Positions 17,173 to 26,866 are shown, counted from the first letter of the stretch. The stretch is 42,927 bases of DNA from Prolixibacteraceae bacterium (GCA_019459525.1 JAIBEY010000057.1:1-42927), one strand, 5' to 3'. Translations and numbers: made by a program. The notes: generated from the letters alone by a model not told the origin.

Positions 17173-18864
17173 CTAATAACCTGAATTTTGTGTTAATGAA
17201 GAAACACCATCAACTTTTGATAAGTCAATCTGATTTTGTGGAATAGGCCATATTTCATTCTTACCTGCAGTGAATTTTTTACCTCCCAGGTATGATTGAC
17301 GCGGAGCCTCTGTTGTTAAGTAATTATTCATCGTTTCTGCAATAATTCCCCAACGTACCAAGTCAAAATAACGACTACCTTCCATTCCAAATTCCAATCT
17401 TTCTTCCAATCTGATTGCTTTGGTTGCTTCATCTTTGCTTGCAAAAGAAGTGTAAGGTTCTACTTTATATTTAGCTGCCGGAGTCCCATCGTCGAATTTA
17501 ACGACTTCACTACCTTTAGCTCTGTTACGAACCATATTCACATACTTCAACGCATTGGTCATATCATTTTCTTCAGCAGCACATTCGGCACGCCACAAAT
17601 AAATATGAGCCAAACGAATAAACCTGAAATTGTTGGCGTTAACACCAGTAGCCCAGCCAGTCTGAGTGGCTTTTGACTTTTCAGATTTTTTATACAGGCT
17701 CTTCTTGAACAGGAATGGACCACCATTTCCCGGGTCACGAATCCAGGAATTGTCGGTTGGCTGAACTCCCCAATCCAGAAATGGAATTCCGGGACGACCA
17801 ATGCTGTGATCTAACCTGGGGTCAACGGCTCCGGTGTATTCAACACCACCAACTTCCTGACCAGCAGTATTCCAATTTGTAAAATCTGGCAATCCGGTAG
17901 CCTCTACAACTTTAAATGCGTTGGCAAAGTTACGTGACGCCTGGTAAAATCCGCAACAAGTAGATGGCCCTGCTGAAGGGAAATTAAGAGCATCTCCCCA
18001 GCCTCCATTTAATGAACCGTCGGTACCATCGTTAACTGCATATTGAACTTCAAGAATCGATTCAGAATTATTCTGCGAAGCAATCATATAATTATCCTGA
18101 TAGTTAGGCATAAGTGTATATCCTCCATTATCAATAATATCCTGCAGCAGTGGTTTGGCCTCAGCATATTTCTTTTGGAACAGATAAACTTTAGCCAGAT
18201 AGGCTTTGGCGGCCCAAGCTGTAATTCTGGCTTTATCAGTTTCACGACTCTTCAAACTTGGAATGGCTGCTTTTAAATCGGCTTCAATTTCGGCATACAA
18301 TAATTTGTCGTTTTTCACAGTTTCGGGAGCTTCAGTATTCTCGTCGATATAAGGTACTTTGCCAAAAACACGTGTTAACTCAAAATAAAAATGTGCACGA
18401 AGTACTTTAGTCTGAGCTTCGTACCATGCTTTTTTATCAGCATCTAACTGCTCTTCGGTAACAGCTCCTGTTACTTTCAGAATTTCGTTGCAACGAGAAA
18501 TTCCTTCATACATATAGCGCCATTTCGAATCGCAATACTCATTCGTTGGAGTTACAGTAAACTGTTCAATATCATTGATGGTCTGTTGATCCGAGCTGAT
18601 TGATCCTTTGTATGCATCGTCAGATGCTACCGAACCCCATACCCAGTTAGTAATAGATCCGCCCCATTGATTAAAGGCCCAATCGTTGTTATAGTGGCCA
18701 TCAAGCATGGAATAAGCACCTGTCAACAAGGCATTTACTCCTGTTTCACTATAAAATGTATTTATCGAGTTTGATGCTTTTGGTTTAAGGTCCAGCCACT
18801 CATCACTGCATGAGTACAGGAAACCCGCTAGTACCACCAAGCTGAATATCAATATTCTTTTCAT
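17173..18864 (-). CDS. SusD/RagB-family nutrient-binding outer-membrane lipoprotein
   Basis: A 563-residue surface lipoprotein that caps the SusC transporter and binds the oligosaccharide. The signal MKRILIFSLVVLAGFLYSC ends in a lipobox with Cys19, followed by DEWLDLKPK, the common SusD start. An imin-SusD N-terminal domain (about 40-210) with TPR-like helices (AWAAKAYLAKVYLFQKKYAEAKPLL) and the C-terminal RagB/SusD region (about 270-563) ending WPIPQNQIDLSKVDGVSSLTQNSGY are present. The ATG at 18864 is chosen over an upstream in-frame codon at 18891 because it begins the signal peptide. It follows the SusC gene by about 30 bp and is the last gene of the unit. Confidence 0.96.
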   Translation of the reverse strand: MKRILIFSLVVLAGFLYSCSDEWLDLKPKASNSINTFYSETGVNALLTGAYSMLDGHYNNDWAFNQWGGSITNWVWGSVASDDAYKGSISSDQQTINDIEQFTVTPTNEYCDSKWRYMYEGISRCNEILKVTGAVTEEQLDADKKAWYEAQTKVLRAHFYFELTRVFGKVPYIDENTEAPETVKNDKLLYAEIEADLKAAIPSLKSRETDKARITAWAAKAYLAKVYLFQKKYAEAKPLLQDIIDNGGYTLMPNYQDNYMIASQNNSESILEVQYAVNDGTDGSLNGGWGDALNFPSAGPSTCCGFYQASRNFANAFKVVEATGLPDFTNWNTAGQEVGGVEYTGAVDPRLDHSIGRPGIPFLDWGVQPTDNSWIRDPGNGGPFLFKKSLYKKSEKSKATQTGWATGVNANNFRFIRLAHIYLWRAECAAEENDMTNALKYVNMVRNRAKGSEVVKFDDGTPAAKYKVEPYTSFASKDEATKAIRLEERLEFGMEGSRYFDLVRWGIIAETMNNYLTTEAPRQSYLGGKKFTAGKNEIWPIPQNQIDLSKVDGVSSLTQNSGY

Positions 18865-18893
18865 CTTAAATTGGTTTAAATGTTGAAACAAAA

Positions 18894-21800
18894 TTATAAT
18901 GACAGATTAAGACCAAACATGATGGTCTGAGAAGTAGGATAAATACCCTGATCCAAACCATTGTGGCGGTCATTGGTACTACGAATTTCAGGATCCAGGC
19001 CACTGTAAGGAGTAATAGTAAACAGGTTGGTGGCTTGCACATAAAGTCTCAAGTTGCTAACCTTCATTCTTGTAACTAACTCTTTAGGCAAGGAATACCC
19101 AATCTGCAAATTCTTTAATCTAAAGTACGAGCCACTTTCAACAAAACTACTGTTTGGTAACTGGCTGTTTGTATCGTGGGTTTCAGCTATTGGAAGCGTA
19201 ATTTTTGCTCCGCTTTTGTAGCGGGCTTCAGTCCACGATTCATATAAGCGTTCCGGGCTACGGTTACCATTAAACTGGAAGTAGTCGGTCCATCGGCTAA
19301 CATAGTTGATAAGCTCGTTGCCATATGATCCCTGGAAAAACATGGTGGCATCGAAATTTTTATATTGCAGGTCAATGTTTAAACCATAAACCAAATCAGG
19401 ATGTGGGCTACCAATAATTACACGGTCATCAGCATTAATCACACCATCCGCTTTATCCGGGACTCCGTCAGAATTGGTATCCACAGTAAGCTGGTCTTTA
19501 TATTTAAACCTACCTGGTGCATTATAGTCACCAAATTGGGGGTAAGCATTTGCTTCTTCCCAGGTATTAAAAAAGCCGAGTACTTCATAGCCATAAAAAG
19601 AGGAGATCGGTTCACCGGCTTTTGATATGGTATAAATGTTACCACGTTCTGTATCTCCCCAAAGCACTTCTTTTTCATTATCATTCAACTTAATAACATT
19701 GTTTTTGTAATGTGAGGCATTGGCTCTTACGGTGTATTTAAAATCTTTCCCAACTTCACCATGATAGGTCACCATCAGGTCAATACCTTTATTCTCCATT
19801 TCACCAATGTTTACTGAAGGACGTTGAGCATTACCATAAACATGTGGTAACTGAACCGCATAAAGCATATCTGACGTTTTACGATCGAATAAATCGAGGT
19901 TAACTTCCAGTTTATTATCAAGCATGGTAAGATCAACCCCAAGATTGAGCGCAGTTGTGGTTTCCCACTTTGCATTGACATTTCCTAACTTGTTGGTATA
20001 AAAACCCGAGGTCAAGGAATTATCATCACCAGTCATAGGATAATAAGATTGGCTTAAGCCGGTAGTTAAAGTTCCCCAATAGTTGTAGTTATCAACGCGG
20101 TCGTTCCCATTTTGGCCCCAACCTGCGCGTACTTTCAAATCATCAATCCAACTTACACCTTCCATGAATGACTCTTCTGACATTCTCCAACCCAACGAAA
20201 GTGCAGGGAATGTTCCCCAGCGGGTTTGAGATGCAAACCGGGATGAAGCATCACGCCGGACAACACCTTCGAAAAGATATTTACCCATGTAATTGTAATT
20301 TAACCTTCCAAAATAGGAGAAACTTCTCCAGGCAGTTGCATAACCGGCGTTGGCAAGACTTGCAGTACCTACATTCAGGTATCTGTAATCGAGGTCTTCA
20401 GAAAAATAGGAAGCTCTGCCGGCAGTAAATTCTTCATAAACATTGTCAATTGACTCAGAACCGATTATTGCATCAAATGTATGAACACCATTCAAAATGG
20501 TCTTATAATTTAATGTATTCGCCCAGTTCCATTGCAACGAATAACCATGGCCTTCATCTAATCGGTTTGTTGATTTTGCTTCGAAGAATTCAATATCGCG
20601 AATGGTAAAAGTTTTCCAGCGACCATTATTCATATCAACACCAAGTAACGATTTAAATGTCAAATCTTTAGTAAAATTCAGTTGTACGTAGGCATTTCCC
20701 AGAACGCGTAAATCTTTACCCCAATTGTCTTTATTACGGGTTGCATTGGCCACGGGATTAGCTCCGTTCCCCATTGATTCACCTTTAGTTCCGGCAAAAT
20801 TTCCGGCAATATCATAAACCGGGACAATTGGTTGCATACGATAAGCCTGTGACACCACATTACCCTCGTCATTATTGTCGCCAACACCACCTTTACGCTC
20901 AGTGAAGGCAACACTTAATGTCTGGCCTAATGATAACCAATTGGTTAATCTAGCATCAGAATTTGCACGCATCGTGTATCTATCAAATCCTGAATGAATG
21001 ACAACCCCTTCCTGATTAAGATATCCTAAACTAAATGCATAATTGCTATTCTCGTTTCCTCCTGAAATAGATGCATTGTACTCCTGAATGGGAGCCGGAT
21101 TTAAAATCTCGTCATACCAATCGGTACCTTGTTTGTTCGCTTTGGTAATTAAATTAAACGGAGAACCATCATCATCTCTGGCATCATATAACGCTGGATT
21201 TACAAGCGGATCGCCTTCAAATTTTGCTGTTGGAAGAATATAATCAGGAATGGTAACCTTACCATTTGCATCATAAATGTATTGCTTATTCCAGGGGGCA
21301 GTGGTAGGATATTTCAGGTATTTATCGTTCTGATATTCCTGCCAAACCAATTCGCCATATTGCTGGGTATTCAACAAATCGAGTGAGTTTGTGGTACGTT
21401 GTACTCCGTAACGGGCATCAAAAGTCAATTTAGCTGATCCTTTTTTACCACGATTGGTAGTAATAATAATAACACCGTTTGCTGCTCTTGCTCCATAAAT
21501 AGCAGAAGATGAAGCATCTTTCAGCACAGTCATAGACTCAATGTCATTAGGGTTCATTCTGCTCAAACCACCTTCGGTTGGAACCCCATCAACAATATAC
21601 AATGGTGAATTATTATTAATTGTACCAAAACCACGTACCCGAACAGTTGCATCGCCACCAGGAGAATTGTCGTTCACTACAGTTACACCGGCAACACGCC
21701 CCTGTAATCGGGATGCAGCATTGGCGGAAGGAATAGCCTTAATATCTTCCTGAGATACGGTAGATACAGCTCCCGTTACCGACTTCTTCTGCTGCGAACC

Positions 21801-22151
21801 GTAACCTACAACAACCACTTCATCAACACCAATTACATCAGAGAGTAAAGTAATTTTGAAATTTGTTTGATTTCCTATTTCAATTTCCTGTGTTCTCATA
21901 CCTATGTATGAAACACTTAATATTTTAGCACTAGCTGGCCCCGAAAAAGAAAATTTTCCGTCCATGTCAGTTATCGTCCCTGTGGTAGTGCCTTTAACAA
22001 CTACAGTTACTCCGGGAATCGGAGCTCCGTCTTCACCGAGAACAGTTCCAGACAGATCTTTTTGTTGCGCGAAAGTGGTAATCGCTAAAAAGCAGGAAAA
22101 AAACAGCAGTGCCGTCATTCGCCAAAGCCCTTTTGTTTTACTTTTTTTCAT
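18894..22151 (-). CDS. SusC/RagA-family TonB-linked outer-membrane transporter
   Basis: A 1085-residue TonB-dependent transporter that imports oligosaccharides captured by SusD. Order of parts: signal peptide (1-30, ending FAQQ), carboxypeptidase-D-like regulatory domain (about 33-110: LSGTVLGEDGAPIPGVTVVVKG), a TonB-box-like segment (GVDEVVVVGYGSQQKKSVTG), plug domain (about 120-235) and a 22-strand-type barrel ending SQTIMFGLNLSL. There is no extra N-terminal STN domain, so no anti-sigma relay is expected. The start is the ATG at 22151; an in-frame TTG at 22160 is less likely. SusD follows within 30 bp. It has a 510-bp upstream region with candidate control elements. Confidence 0.96.
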   Translation of the reverse strand: MKKSKTKGLWRMTALLFFSCFLAITTFAQQKDLSGTVLGEDGAPIPGVTVVVKGTTTGTITDMDGKFSFSGPASAKILSVSYIGMRTQEIEIGNQTNFKITLLSDVIGVDEVVVVGYGSQQKKSVTGAVSTVSQEDIKAIPSANAASRLQGRVAGVTVVNDNSPGGDATVRVRGFGTINNNSPLYIVDGVPTEGGLSRMNPNDIESMTVLKDASSSAIYGARAANGVIIITTNRGKKGSAKLTFDARYGVQRTTNSLDLLNTQQYGELVWQEYQNDKYLKYPTTAPWNKQYIYDANGKVTIPDYILPTAKFEGDPLVNPALYDARDDDGSPFNLITKANKQGTDWYDEILNPAPIQEYNASISGGNENSNYAFSLGYLNQEGVVIHSGFDRYTMRANSDARLTNWLSLGQTLSVAFTERKGGVGDNNDEGNVVSQAYRMQPIVPVYDIAGNFAGTKGESMGNGANPVANATRNKDNWGKDLRVLGNAYVQLNFTKDLTFKSLLGVDMNNGRWKTFTIRDIEFFEAKSTNRLDEGHGYSLQWNWANTLNYKTILNGVHTFDAIIGSESIDNVYEEFTAGRASYFSEDLDYRYLNVGTASLANAGYATAWRSFSYFGRLNYNYMGKYLFEGVVRRDASSRFASQTRWGTFPALSLGWRMSEESFMEGVSWIDDLKVRAGWGQNGNDRVDNYNYWGTLTTGLSQSYYPMTGDDNSLTSGFYTNKLGNVNAKWETTTALNLGVDLTMLDNKLEVNLDLFDRKTSDMLYAVQLPHVYGNAQRPSVNIGEMENKGIDLMVTYHGEVGKDFKYTVRANASHYKNNVIKLNDNEKEVLWGDTERGNIYTISKAGEPISSFYGYEVLGFFNTWEEANAYPQFGDYNAPGRFKYKDQLTVDTNSDGVPDKADGVINADDRVIIGSPHPDLVYGLNIDLQYKNFDATMFFQGSYGNELINYVSRWTDYFQFNGNRSPERLYESWTEARYKSGAKITLPIAETHDTNSQLPNSSFVESGSYFRLKNLQIGYSLPKELVTRMKVSNLRLYVQATNLFTITPYSGLDPEIRSTNDRHNGLDQGIYPTSQTIMFGLNLSL

Positions 22152-22466
22152 AAATTTCAATGTTTAGTTTGTGATAAATACTTGATTAGAAATAACTTGA
22201 TTAAAGAAAGTCGAATGCGTGACTTCTAAATTCCTTAATTGAAGAGATCTACATAGGCATCTAGTTTATGTGAATAATTAGGTTTTTCTTGTTTACGCAA
22301 ACTCCCTCTGGAATTTGCAGTTAACTAAATGCAAACATTAAAACATGAGACTATAGCCGAAAAGGCCTGAGAAATTTTGGAAAGGACGGATTTATCACAT
22401 AATCATAATATGAAAATATAAAAAATCCGGTCATTTGAAATAACCAGTTTTTCGATCTTGTTTGTG

Positions 22467-22504
22467 TTTGCGTGTGTTAATTAAATTTTGCGTGATTGAA
22501 TTAA
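22467..22504. promoter_or_regulatory. Direct-repeat candidate operator upstream of SusC
   Basis: TTTGCGTG occurs at 22467-22474 and again at 22487-22494, exactly 20 bp apart. The similarity extends to 18 bp (TTTGCGTGtgttAATTAA and TTTGCGTGattgAATTAA, three differences). A third TTTGCGT copy lies on the opposite strand near 22296-22302. Equal-face spacing of about two helical turns suits a dimeric activator; no such regulator is in the window. Confidence 0.4.
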
Positions 22505-22611
22505 CGATACTAAAGTAAAGTAAAATGTAAAGATTTGTTAATATTTAAGTGTGTTAAAGAATATTTTTTCCGGACTAGTAGATTTTAAACTGACTTTTGT
22601 TCAAAAAACAA

Positions 22612-22650
22612 GGGGTAAAAACCAGAACATTAATCTCTGGTTTTTACCCC
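22612..22650 (-). terminator. Intrinsic terminator of the uronate catabolic operon
   Basis: A perfect 15-bp stem (22612-22626 with 22636-22650; GGGGTAAAAACCAGA and its complement), 9-nt loop, and on the minus strand a TTGTTTTTTG tail. It lies 22 bp after the DUF4861 stop and separates the catabolic operon from SusC. Confidence 0.9.
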
Positions 22651-22672
22651 GTAAACAATTAAACTTACTATA

Positions 22673-23947
22673 TTATTCTATCCCAATCGGATGACTTAAA
22701 AGTTCTGCTTCCGAAGAAATGTAAGCTTTAAAATTATCGATATTCTTCCATTTTTCGTTTTCGAGCCCCCAAACGGCAAAGAAATAATGGCGCGCAGGAA
22801 CATCAGCATTGATTTTTTGCGCTACATAATAGGTCTGAGAAATCACGTTACTGAATTTTTTCTCGTCAACTGTTTTGAAGCCCAAACTGTAAAAATCGAT
22901 ATCGGTACTTCGGGCAACTTTGGTTGTTTCGTCCTTTTTCAAAAGGACTCCCATGCCCAGTTCATCGTTATTTAATGATTGTACGTCCAACGTAGCAATC
23001 GAACGATAATCGGCATTTGCCTCAAAATCAACAATCGCTCCGTTTTTAAATTGACTGGTAACAATACCGGTAACTAACTGTTTTTCTCCTGAAAAACCGG
23101 AAACAGTTACATCCGACTGAAACCAATATTTTCCGGGATAAATAGAGATGCGCTCAACTGCCGACAGATTTTGATCGCCCACATGCCAGCCTGTGTACTT
23201 CAGGTCGAAAACAGAGCGAACCGGACCTTCAATTACCTTCTGGTATTCGTAAACATCGGTAGAACCAAGGCGGTGCAGCGAATCATTTTCGAGCAATGCC
23301 AAACCACCAGAACCCACAGAACTCCCGCAATGCAGAATATCCATCCCCCAATCGTTGAGCTTATGGTAATCCGGAATCTCAGGAGTGTGAATCTTATCGA
23401 TGATTAAGCCAGGTTTCAGCTTACCAAATAAATCTTTTACGTTGCGGCAATCGAAATAATTGCGGAAACCCATTTTGTCGTTTTCCCAGCTCACACTTTC
23501 GCCTTGTGCAATAATTTTAAAACTATCCTTGCATGAAGGTGCAAAATACTGATCAACCTCCTGGTAACTATGATCGGGTTGCAAAATTCCCAAACGAACA
23601 TTAGTCCGCTTTTCAAATATTGGATATTCGGCTAAAGCCACATTCTCCACTTCCAGTTTTACTGTTTCCGAAGCTTTGAAATTGAGGCAAAAAACCAGTT
23701 CATCCCATTTACCATCCTTGTCCAGATCATCAACCTGCGATGGAATAGCTTGTCCATTCAGCTTCAGCGCAGGTGCAAAACCATCAGGAACTAAACTAAA
23801 TCGGGTTTCCACTTCGGCCCGTTTAAGGATAATAATTTCATCGGTACGATCAACAGCCACCGGATTCGTTAAAACCAGCGTATTCTTTTTGGTACAGCTA
23901 CCGAAAGCCATCAGCAGCACAGCACCCACGATGAATAACTTTTTCAT
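22673..23947 (-). CDS. DUF4861 family lipoprotein of the uronate locus
   Basis: A 424-residue exported lipoprotein: MKKLFIVGAVLLMAFGSC gives a lipobox with Cys18. The body matches DUF4861 by stretches such as QVDDLDKDGKWDELVF (about 71-86), ENDKMGFRNYFDCRNVKDLFGK and NDWGMDILHCGSSVGSGGLALLE. Family members are common in pectin/uronate utilisation loci, and a role in handling acidic oligosaccharides (carbohydrate-active enzyme or binding protein) is suspected but not established to my knowledge. Its ATG overlaps the KduD stop by 4 bp (ATGA), so the two are translationally coupled; it is the last gene before the terminator. Confidence 0.88.
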   Translation of the reverse strand: MKKLFIVGAVLLMAFGSCTKKNTLVLTNPVAVDRTDEIIILKRAEVETRFSLVPDGFAPALKLNGQAIPSQVDDLDKDGKWDELVFCLNFKASETVKLEVENVALAEYPIFEKRTNVRLGILQPDHSYQEVDQYFAPSCKDSFKIIAQGESVSWENDKMGFRNYFDCRNVKDLFGKLKPGLIIDKIHTPEIPDYHKLNDWGMDILHCGSSVGSGGLALLENDSLHRLGSTDVYEYQKVIEGPVRSVFDLKYTGWHVGDQNLSAVERISIYPGKYWFQSDVTVSGFSGEKQLVTGIVTSQFKNGAIVDFEANADYRSIATLDVQSLNNDELGMGVLLKKDETTKVARSTDIDFYSLGFKTVDEKKFSNVISQTYYVAQKINADVPARHYFFAVWGLENEKWKNIDNFKAYISSEAELLSHPIGIE

Positions 23948-24744
23948 TCAGGTAAATCGTTTTCGCCTTTCACATAACCAAAATTGGCCAGAATACCGCC
24001 GTCAACATAAAGTACATGTCCGTTTACAAAGTTGCTGGCTTTCGAGGCAAGGAACAATGCTGCATTGGCTACATCTTCGGGTTCTCCCCAACGACCGGCA
24101 GGCGTACGGGTCATCACCAAATCGTTGAACGGATGACCGTTTTCGCGGATAGGACCAGTTTGCGCAGTGACAATGTAACCGGGACCAATTCCATTAATCT
24201 GAAGATTGTATTTGGCCCATTCGCAACACATGTTGGCTGTCAAAAGTTTCAGTCCACCTTTTGCTGATGCATAAGCCGAAACGGAGTTGCGTCCGTAAAC
24301 GCTCATCATCGAACACATGTTGATGATTTTACCGCTGCGTTTGGCAATCATATTCGGGGCAACACGTTTCGAAACAATCAGAGGAGCCACCAGATCAACA
24401 TCAATAACCTGCTTGTAATCGGCAATTGCCATATCCAAAATCGGAATACGTTTAATGATGCCTGCATTGTTAACCAAAATATCCACGCTGCCCACTTCTT
24501 TTTCAATATGCGAAATTCCTTTGTCAACATCGGCTTCATTGGTTACATCAAAAACCAACGTAAAAACGTCAACTCCGTCAGCCAGATATTCTTTTTTGCA
24601 GTTAGCAAGTCTTTCTTCACTCAGATCGTTTACACAAATTTTAGCACCAGCTTTGCCCAGCACTTTACCAATGGCCATTCCAATGCCATGAGTTCCTCCG
24701 GTAATCAGGGCTACTTTACCGGTTAAATCAAATAATTCGTTCAT
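23944..24744 (-). CDS. kduD: 2-dehydro-3-deoxy-D-gluconate 5-dehydrogenase / gluconate 5-dehydrogenase (SDR)
   Basis: A 266-residue classical short-chain dehydrogenase. The NAD(P)-binding motif is TGGTHGIG, NNAGI is present, and the catalytic residues are Ser in CSMMS and Tyr/Lys in YASAKGG. The C-terminal segment INGIGPGYIVTAQTGPIREN is typical of gluconate-5-dehydrogenase/KduD proteins. With KduI immediately upstream in the same operon (19-bp gap), the likely reaction is interconversion of 2,5-diketo-3-deoxygluconate and 2-keto-3-deoxygluconate (KDG). Sequence alone does not fully separate KduD from gluconate 5-dehydrogenase; the context favours KduD. Confidence 0.9.
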   Translation of the reverse strand: MNELFDLTGKVALITGGTHGIGMAIGKVLGKAGAKICVNDLSEERLANCKKEYLADGVDVFTLVFDVTNEADVDKGISHIEKEVGSVDILVNNAGIIKRIPILDMAIADYKQVIDVDLVAPLIVSKRVAPNMIAKRSGKIINMCSMMSVYGRNSVSAYASAKGGLKLLTANMCCEWAKYNLQINGIGPGYIVTAQTGPIRENGHPFNDLVMTRTPAGRWGEPEDVANAALFLASKASNFVNGHVLYVDGGILANFGYVKGENDLPE

Positions 24745-24763
24745 ATTCGTTAAATTAAAGTTT

Positions 24764-25606
24764 TTATCGCAATTGGTTGGGTTGTACTACATCCATATCG
24801 GTATAGTCCATATTTTCGCCTGCCATACCCCAAATAAAAATGTAGTTGCTGGTTCCGGCAGCCGAGTGAATTGACCAGTTTGGTGAAATAACCGCCTGTT
24901 CGTTCCCCATCCAGATGTGGCGGGTTTCCTGTGGCTGACCCATAAAATGACATACAGCCTGACCTTCAGGAACATTGAAATAGAAGTAAACTTCCATCCG
25001 GCGACTGTGTGTATGCGCTGGCATGGTATTCCAGACACTCCCGGGACGCAATTCGGTCATTCCCATTTGCAACTGGCAAGTTTCAATCACTTTGCTGATT
25101 AAAAGTTGGTTGATCTGTCGTTCGTTGGATGTTTGTTGCGACCCCATTTGCAGCACATTGGCATCTTTCAGGGTGATGTGACGGGTTGGCAATTCTTTAT
25201 GTGCAGGAGTTGAATTCAGGTAGAAACGGGCTGAAGCAGTTGAACTTTCCGATTTGAAAATGATTTGTTTTGCGCCCTTTCCGATGTACAGAGCCTCTTT
25301 GAAATCGAGAACATACTCCGTTCCGTCAACAACGACCATTCCTTTGGCGCCTACATTGATGATTCCCAATTCGCGACGATCGCAAAAATACGGTGCTTTC
25401 AGCGGATCAATTGTAGTCAGTTCCAACGGGGCACTGGCTGGCACGGCGCCACCAGCAATATAACGGTCGTAGTGCGAATAAACCAGACGGATTTTATCGT
25501 CTTCCATCACTTTTTCGATCAGGAAATTCTCACGCAATTGTGCGGTATCATACTTTTTAACATCCCTTGGATGTGCGGCAAAACGTTCTTCAAAAATGAT
25601 TGACAT
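24764..25606 (-). CDS. kduI: 5-keto-4-deoxyuronate isomerase
   Basis: A 280-residue cupin-fold isomerase that turns 5-keto-4-deoxyuronate (4-deoxy-L-threo-5-hexosulose uronate) into 3-deoxy-D-glycero-2,5-hexodiulosonate. The four zinc ligands known for KduI can be read: His198 and His200 in [15 protein letters not shown], Glu205 in the same motif, and His247 in [22 protein letters not shown]. Length equals the E. coli enzyme (278 aa). It starts 6 bp after the GH88 gene, so one transcript carries the whole route from unsaturated oligouronide to KDG. KdgK and KdgA are not in the window. Confidence 0.96.
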   Translation of the reverse strand: MSIIFEERFAAHPRDVKKYDTAQLRENFLIEKVMEDDKIRLVYSHYDRYIAGGAVPASAPLELTTIDPLKAPYFCDRRELGIINVGAKGMVVVDGTEYVLDFKEALYIGKGAKQIIFKSESSTASARFYLNSTPAHKELPTRHITLKDANVLQMGSQQTSNERQINQLLISKVIETCQLQMGMTELRPGSVWNTMPAHTHSRRMEVYFYFNVPEGQAVCHFMGQPQETRHIWMGNEQAVISPNWSIHSAAGTSNYIFIWGMAGENMDYTDMDVVQPNQLR

Positions 25607-25612
25607 GATGTT

Positions 25613-26773
25613 TTATTTTTGGGTGTATTTGTATTTTAATGCTTCCAGATAATAATAATCAGCATAGTTCAGCGGGGTATCCACTTCCGATTTTTTAGGC
25701 ATATTGCCCACACAATGTTTGATCAGGAACCCTCCATTATCGCCAATTTCGGCCAGGTACTCCGGAGAACTTAAACTTGCCATTATTTTCTCAGCCAAAG
25801 TGGCATACTCAGTTTTTCCTTCATCACTAAGTTCGGCCAACATATAAAGCGCCGAAGCGGTTACTGCAGCAGCCGAAGCATCGCGATACGTGTTTGGCTT
25901 GGCCGGATCGTTATAATCCCAGTAGGGCACCAAATCTTCAGGAAGGTTTTTCTGAATGAAGGCAGCAATTTTTTGAGCTGCATCCAGATATTTGGCATCA
26001 CCCGTTTCGCGGTAACATACGGTGTAACCGTACAATCCCCACGCCTGCCCTCTCGCCCACGACGAATCATCTTTCAATCCCTGGTGAGTTTGTTTGGCAA
26101 TAGCTTTACCGGTAATGGTATCGTAATCAATTACATGGTACGAACTCATATCATCGCGAAAATGATTGGCCAAAGTAGTGTTAGCATGAGCAATGGCCAC
26201 ATCGCGGTATTTGGAATCGCCGGTTTCTTTTGATGCCCAGAACAGCATTTCCAGATTCATCATATTATCGATGATAACCGGGAACTGCCATTGTTTCGCC
26301 CAATCCCATGATTTAATACTTCCGATGGTAGAATCGAATCTTGTAATCAGTGATTCCGATGCCTCAATGACAACCTTTTTATATTCTTCATTTTTAGTGA
26401 GGCGGTAAGCGTTTCCATAACTGCAAAACACCATGAAACCCAAGTCATGCGTATTTGTCCGATACTGCACGCCGTTTAGTTTTACGGTATTTTCGGTTGC
26501 TATCTTTTCCCATTTTTTATCGCCGGTCAGTTCATACAGGTACCAATAACTTCCGGCTGGGAAACCGCAACACCAGTCTTTTTTCGTGATCATGGCATAT
26601 TTATCAGCTTCGAAGGTTCGGGGAACCATACTATCATTGGCCGAATGAGTCACCAAATAATCAAGTTGCGAGGAAAGATGACTGACTAACTTGTCTTTCT
26701 GCTCAAAAAGGCTTTTGGTTGCGCAGGCACCGAAAAGAAGGGGAATTGCTAAATAAATGAATAGTTTCTTCAT
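25613..26773 (-). CDS. Glycoside hydrolase family 88 unsaturated glucuronyl hydrolase, lipoprotein
   Basis: A 386-residue (alpha/alpha)6-barrel enzyme that hydrates and releases the 4,5-unsaturated uronic acid left on oligosaccharides by polysaccharide lyases. The two catalytic Asp positions of the family are Asp110 (TNTHDLGF) and Asp169 (VIIDNMMNLEML); WCCGFPAGSYWYLYELTG and ARGQAWGLYGYT are further GH88 signatures. MKKLFIYLAIPLLFGAC gives a lipobox with Cys17, so it is anchored, probably facing the periplasm. The ATG at 26773 is chosen over 26785 because it starts the signal. It is the first gene of the operon directly behind the LacI-controlled promoter. Substrate could be pectin, ulvan, gellan or glycosaminoglycan fragments. 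Confidence 0.93.
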   Translation of the reverse strand: MKKLFIYLAIPLLFGACATKSLFEQKDKLVSHLSSQLDYLVTHSANDSMVPRTFEADKYAMITKKDWCCGFPAGSYWYLYELTGDKKWEKIATENTVKLNGVQYRTNTHDLGFMVFCSYGNAYRLTKNEEYKKVVIEASESLITRFDSTIGSIKSWDWAKQWQFPVIIDNMMNLEMLFWASKETGDSKYRDVAIAHANTTLANHFRDDMSSYHVIDYDTITGKAIAKQTHQGLKDDSSWARGQAWGLYGYTVCYRETGDAKYLDAAQKIAAFIQKNLPEDLVPYWDYNDPAKPNTYRDASAAAVTASALYMLAELSDEGKTEYATLAEKIMASLSSPEYLAEIGDNGGFLIKHCVGNMPKKSEVDTPLNYADYYYLEALKYKYTQK

Positions 26774-26828
26774 GTTGGATGTCATGTTTAGGTTTAACCG
26801 GTACTAAAACCATTACTAAAAGTTAAGA

Positions 26829-26858
26829 CAAAGATAATTGAAATTCAGAAATGCGCAA
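26829..26858 (-). promoter_or_regulatory. Promoter of the GH88-kduI-kduD-DUF4861 operon
   Basis: Minus-strand TTG (complement of 26856-26858), exactly 19 bp spacer, then TATCTTTG (complement of 26829-26836): a perfect Bacteroidetes promoter. Transcription would start near 26822, giving a leader of about 50 nt to the GH88 ATG. Confidence 0.8.
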
Positions 26859-26866
26859 TCGATTGC
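26855..26866. promoter_or_regulatory. LacI-family operator palindrome overlapping the -33 element
   Basis: GCAATCGATTGC is a perfect 12-bp palindrome with the central CG step typical of LacI-family operators. The TTG of the operon promoter lies within it, so bound regulator would block RNA polymerase; it is also 69 bp before the LacI-family gene and could give autoregulation. Confidence 0.75.

Larger units (their letters stand above)
22152..22672. other. Regulatory region upstream of SusC
   Basis: About 520 bp without a gene. It contains the terminator of the DUF4861 gene (22612-22650), a pair of 18-bp direct repeats (22467-22504) and AT-rich sequence. No exact TAnnTTTG box for SusC is visible on the minus strand; imperfect candidates are TACTTTAG (revcomp of 22510-22517) and AATGTTTG (near 22331-22338). 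No copy of the LacI palindrome found at 26855 occurs here. Confidence 0.5.
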
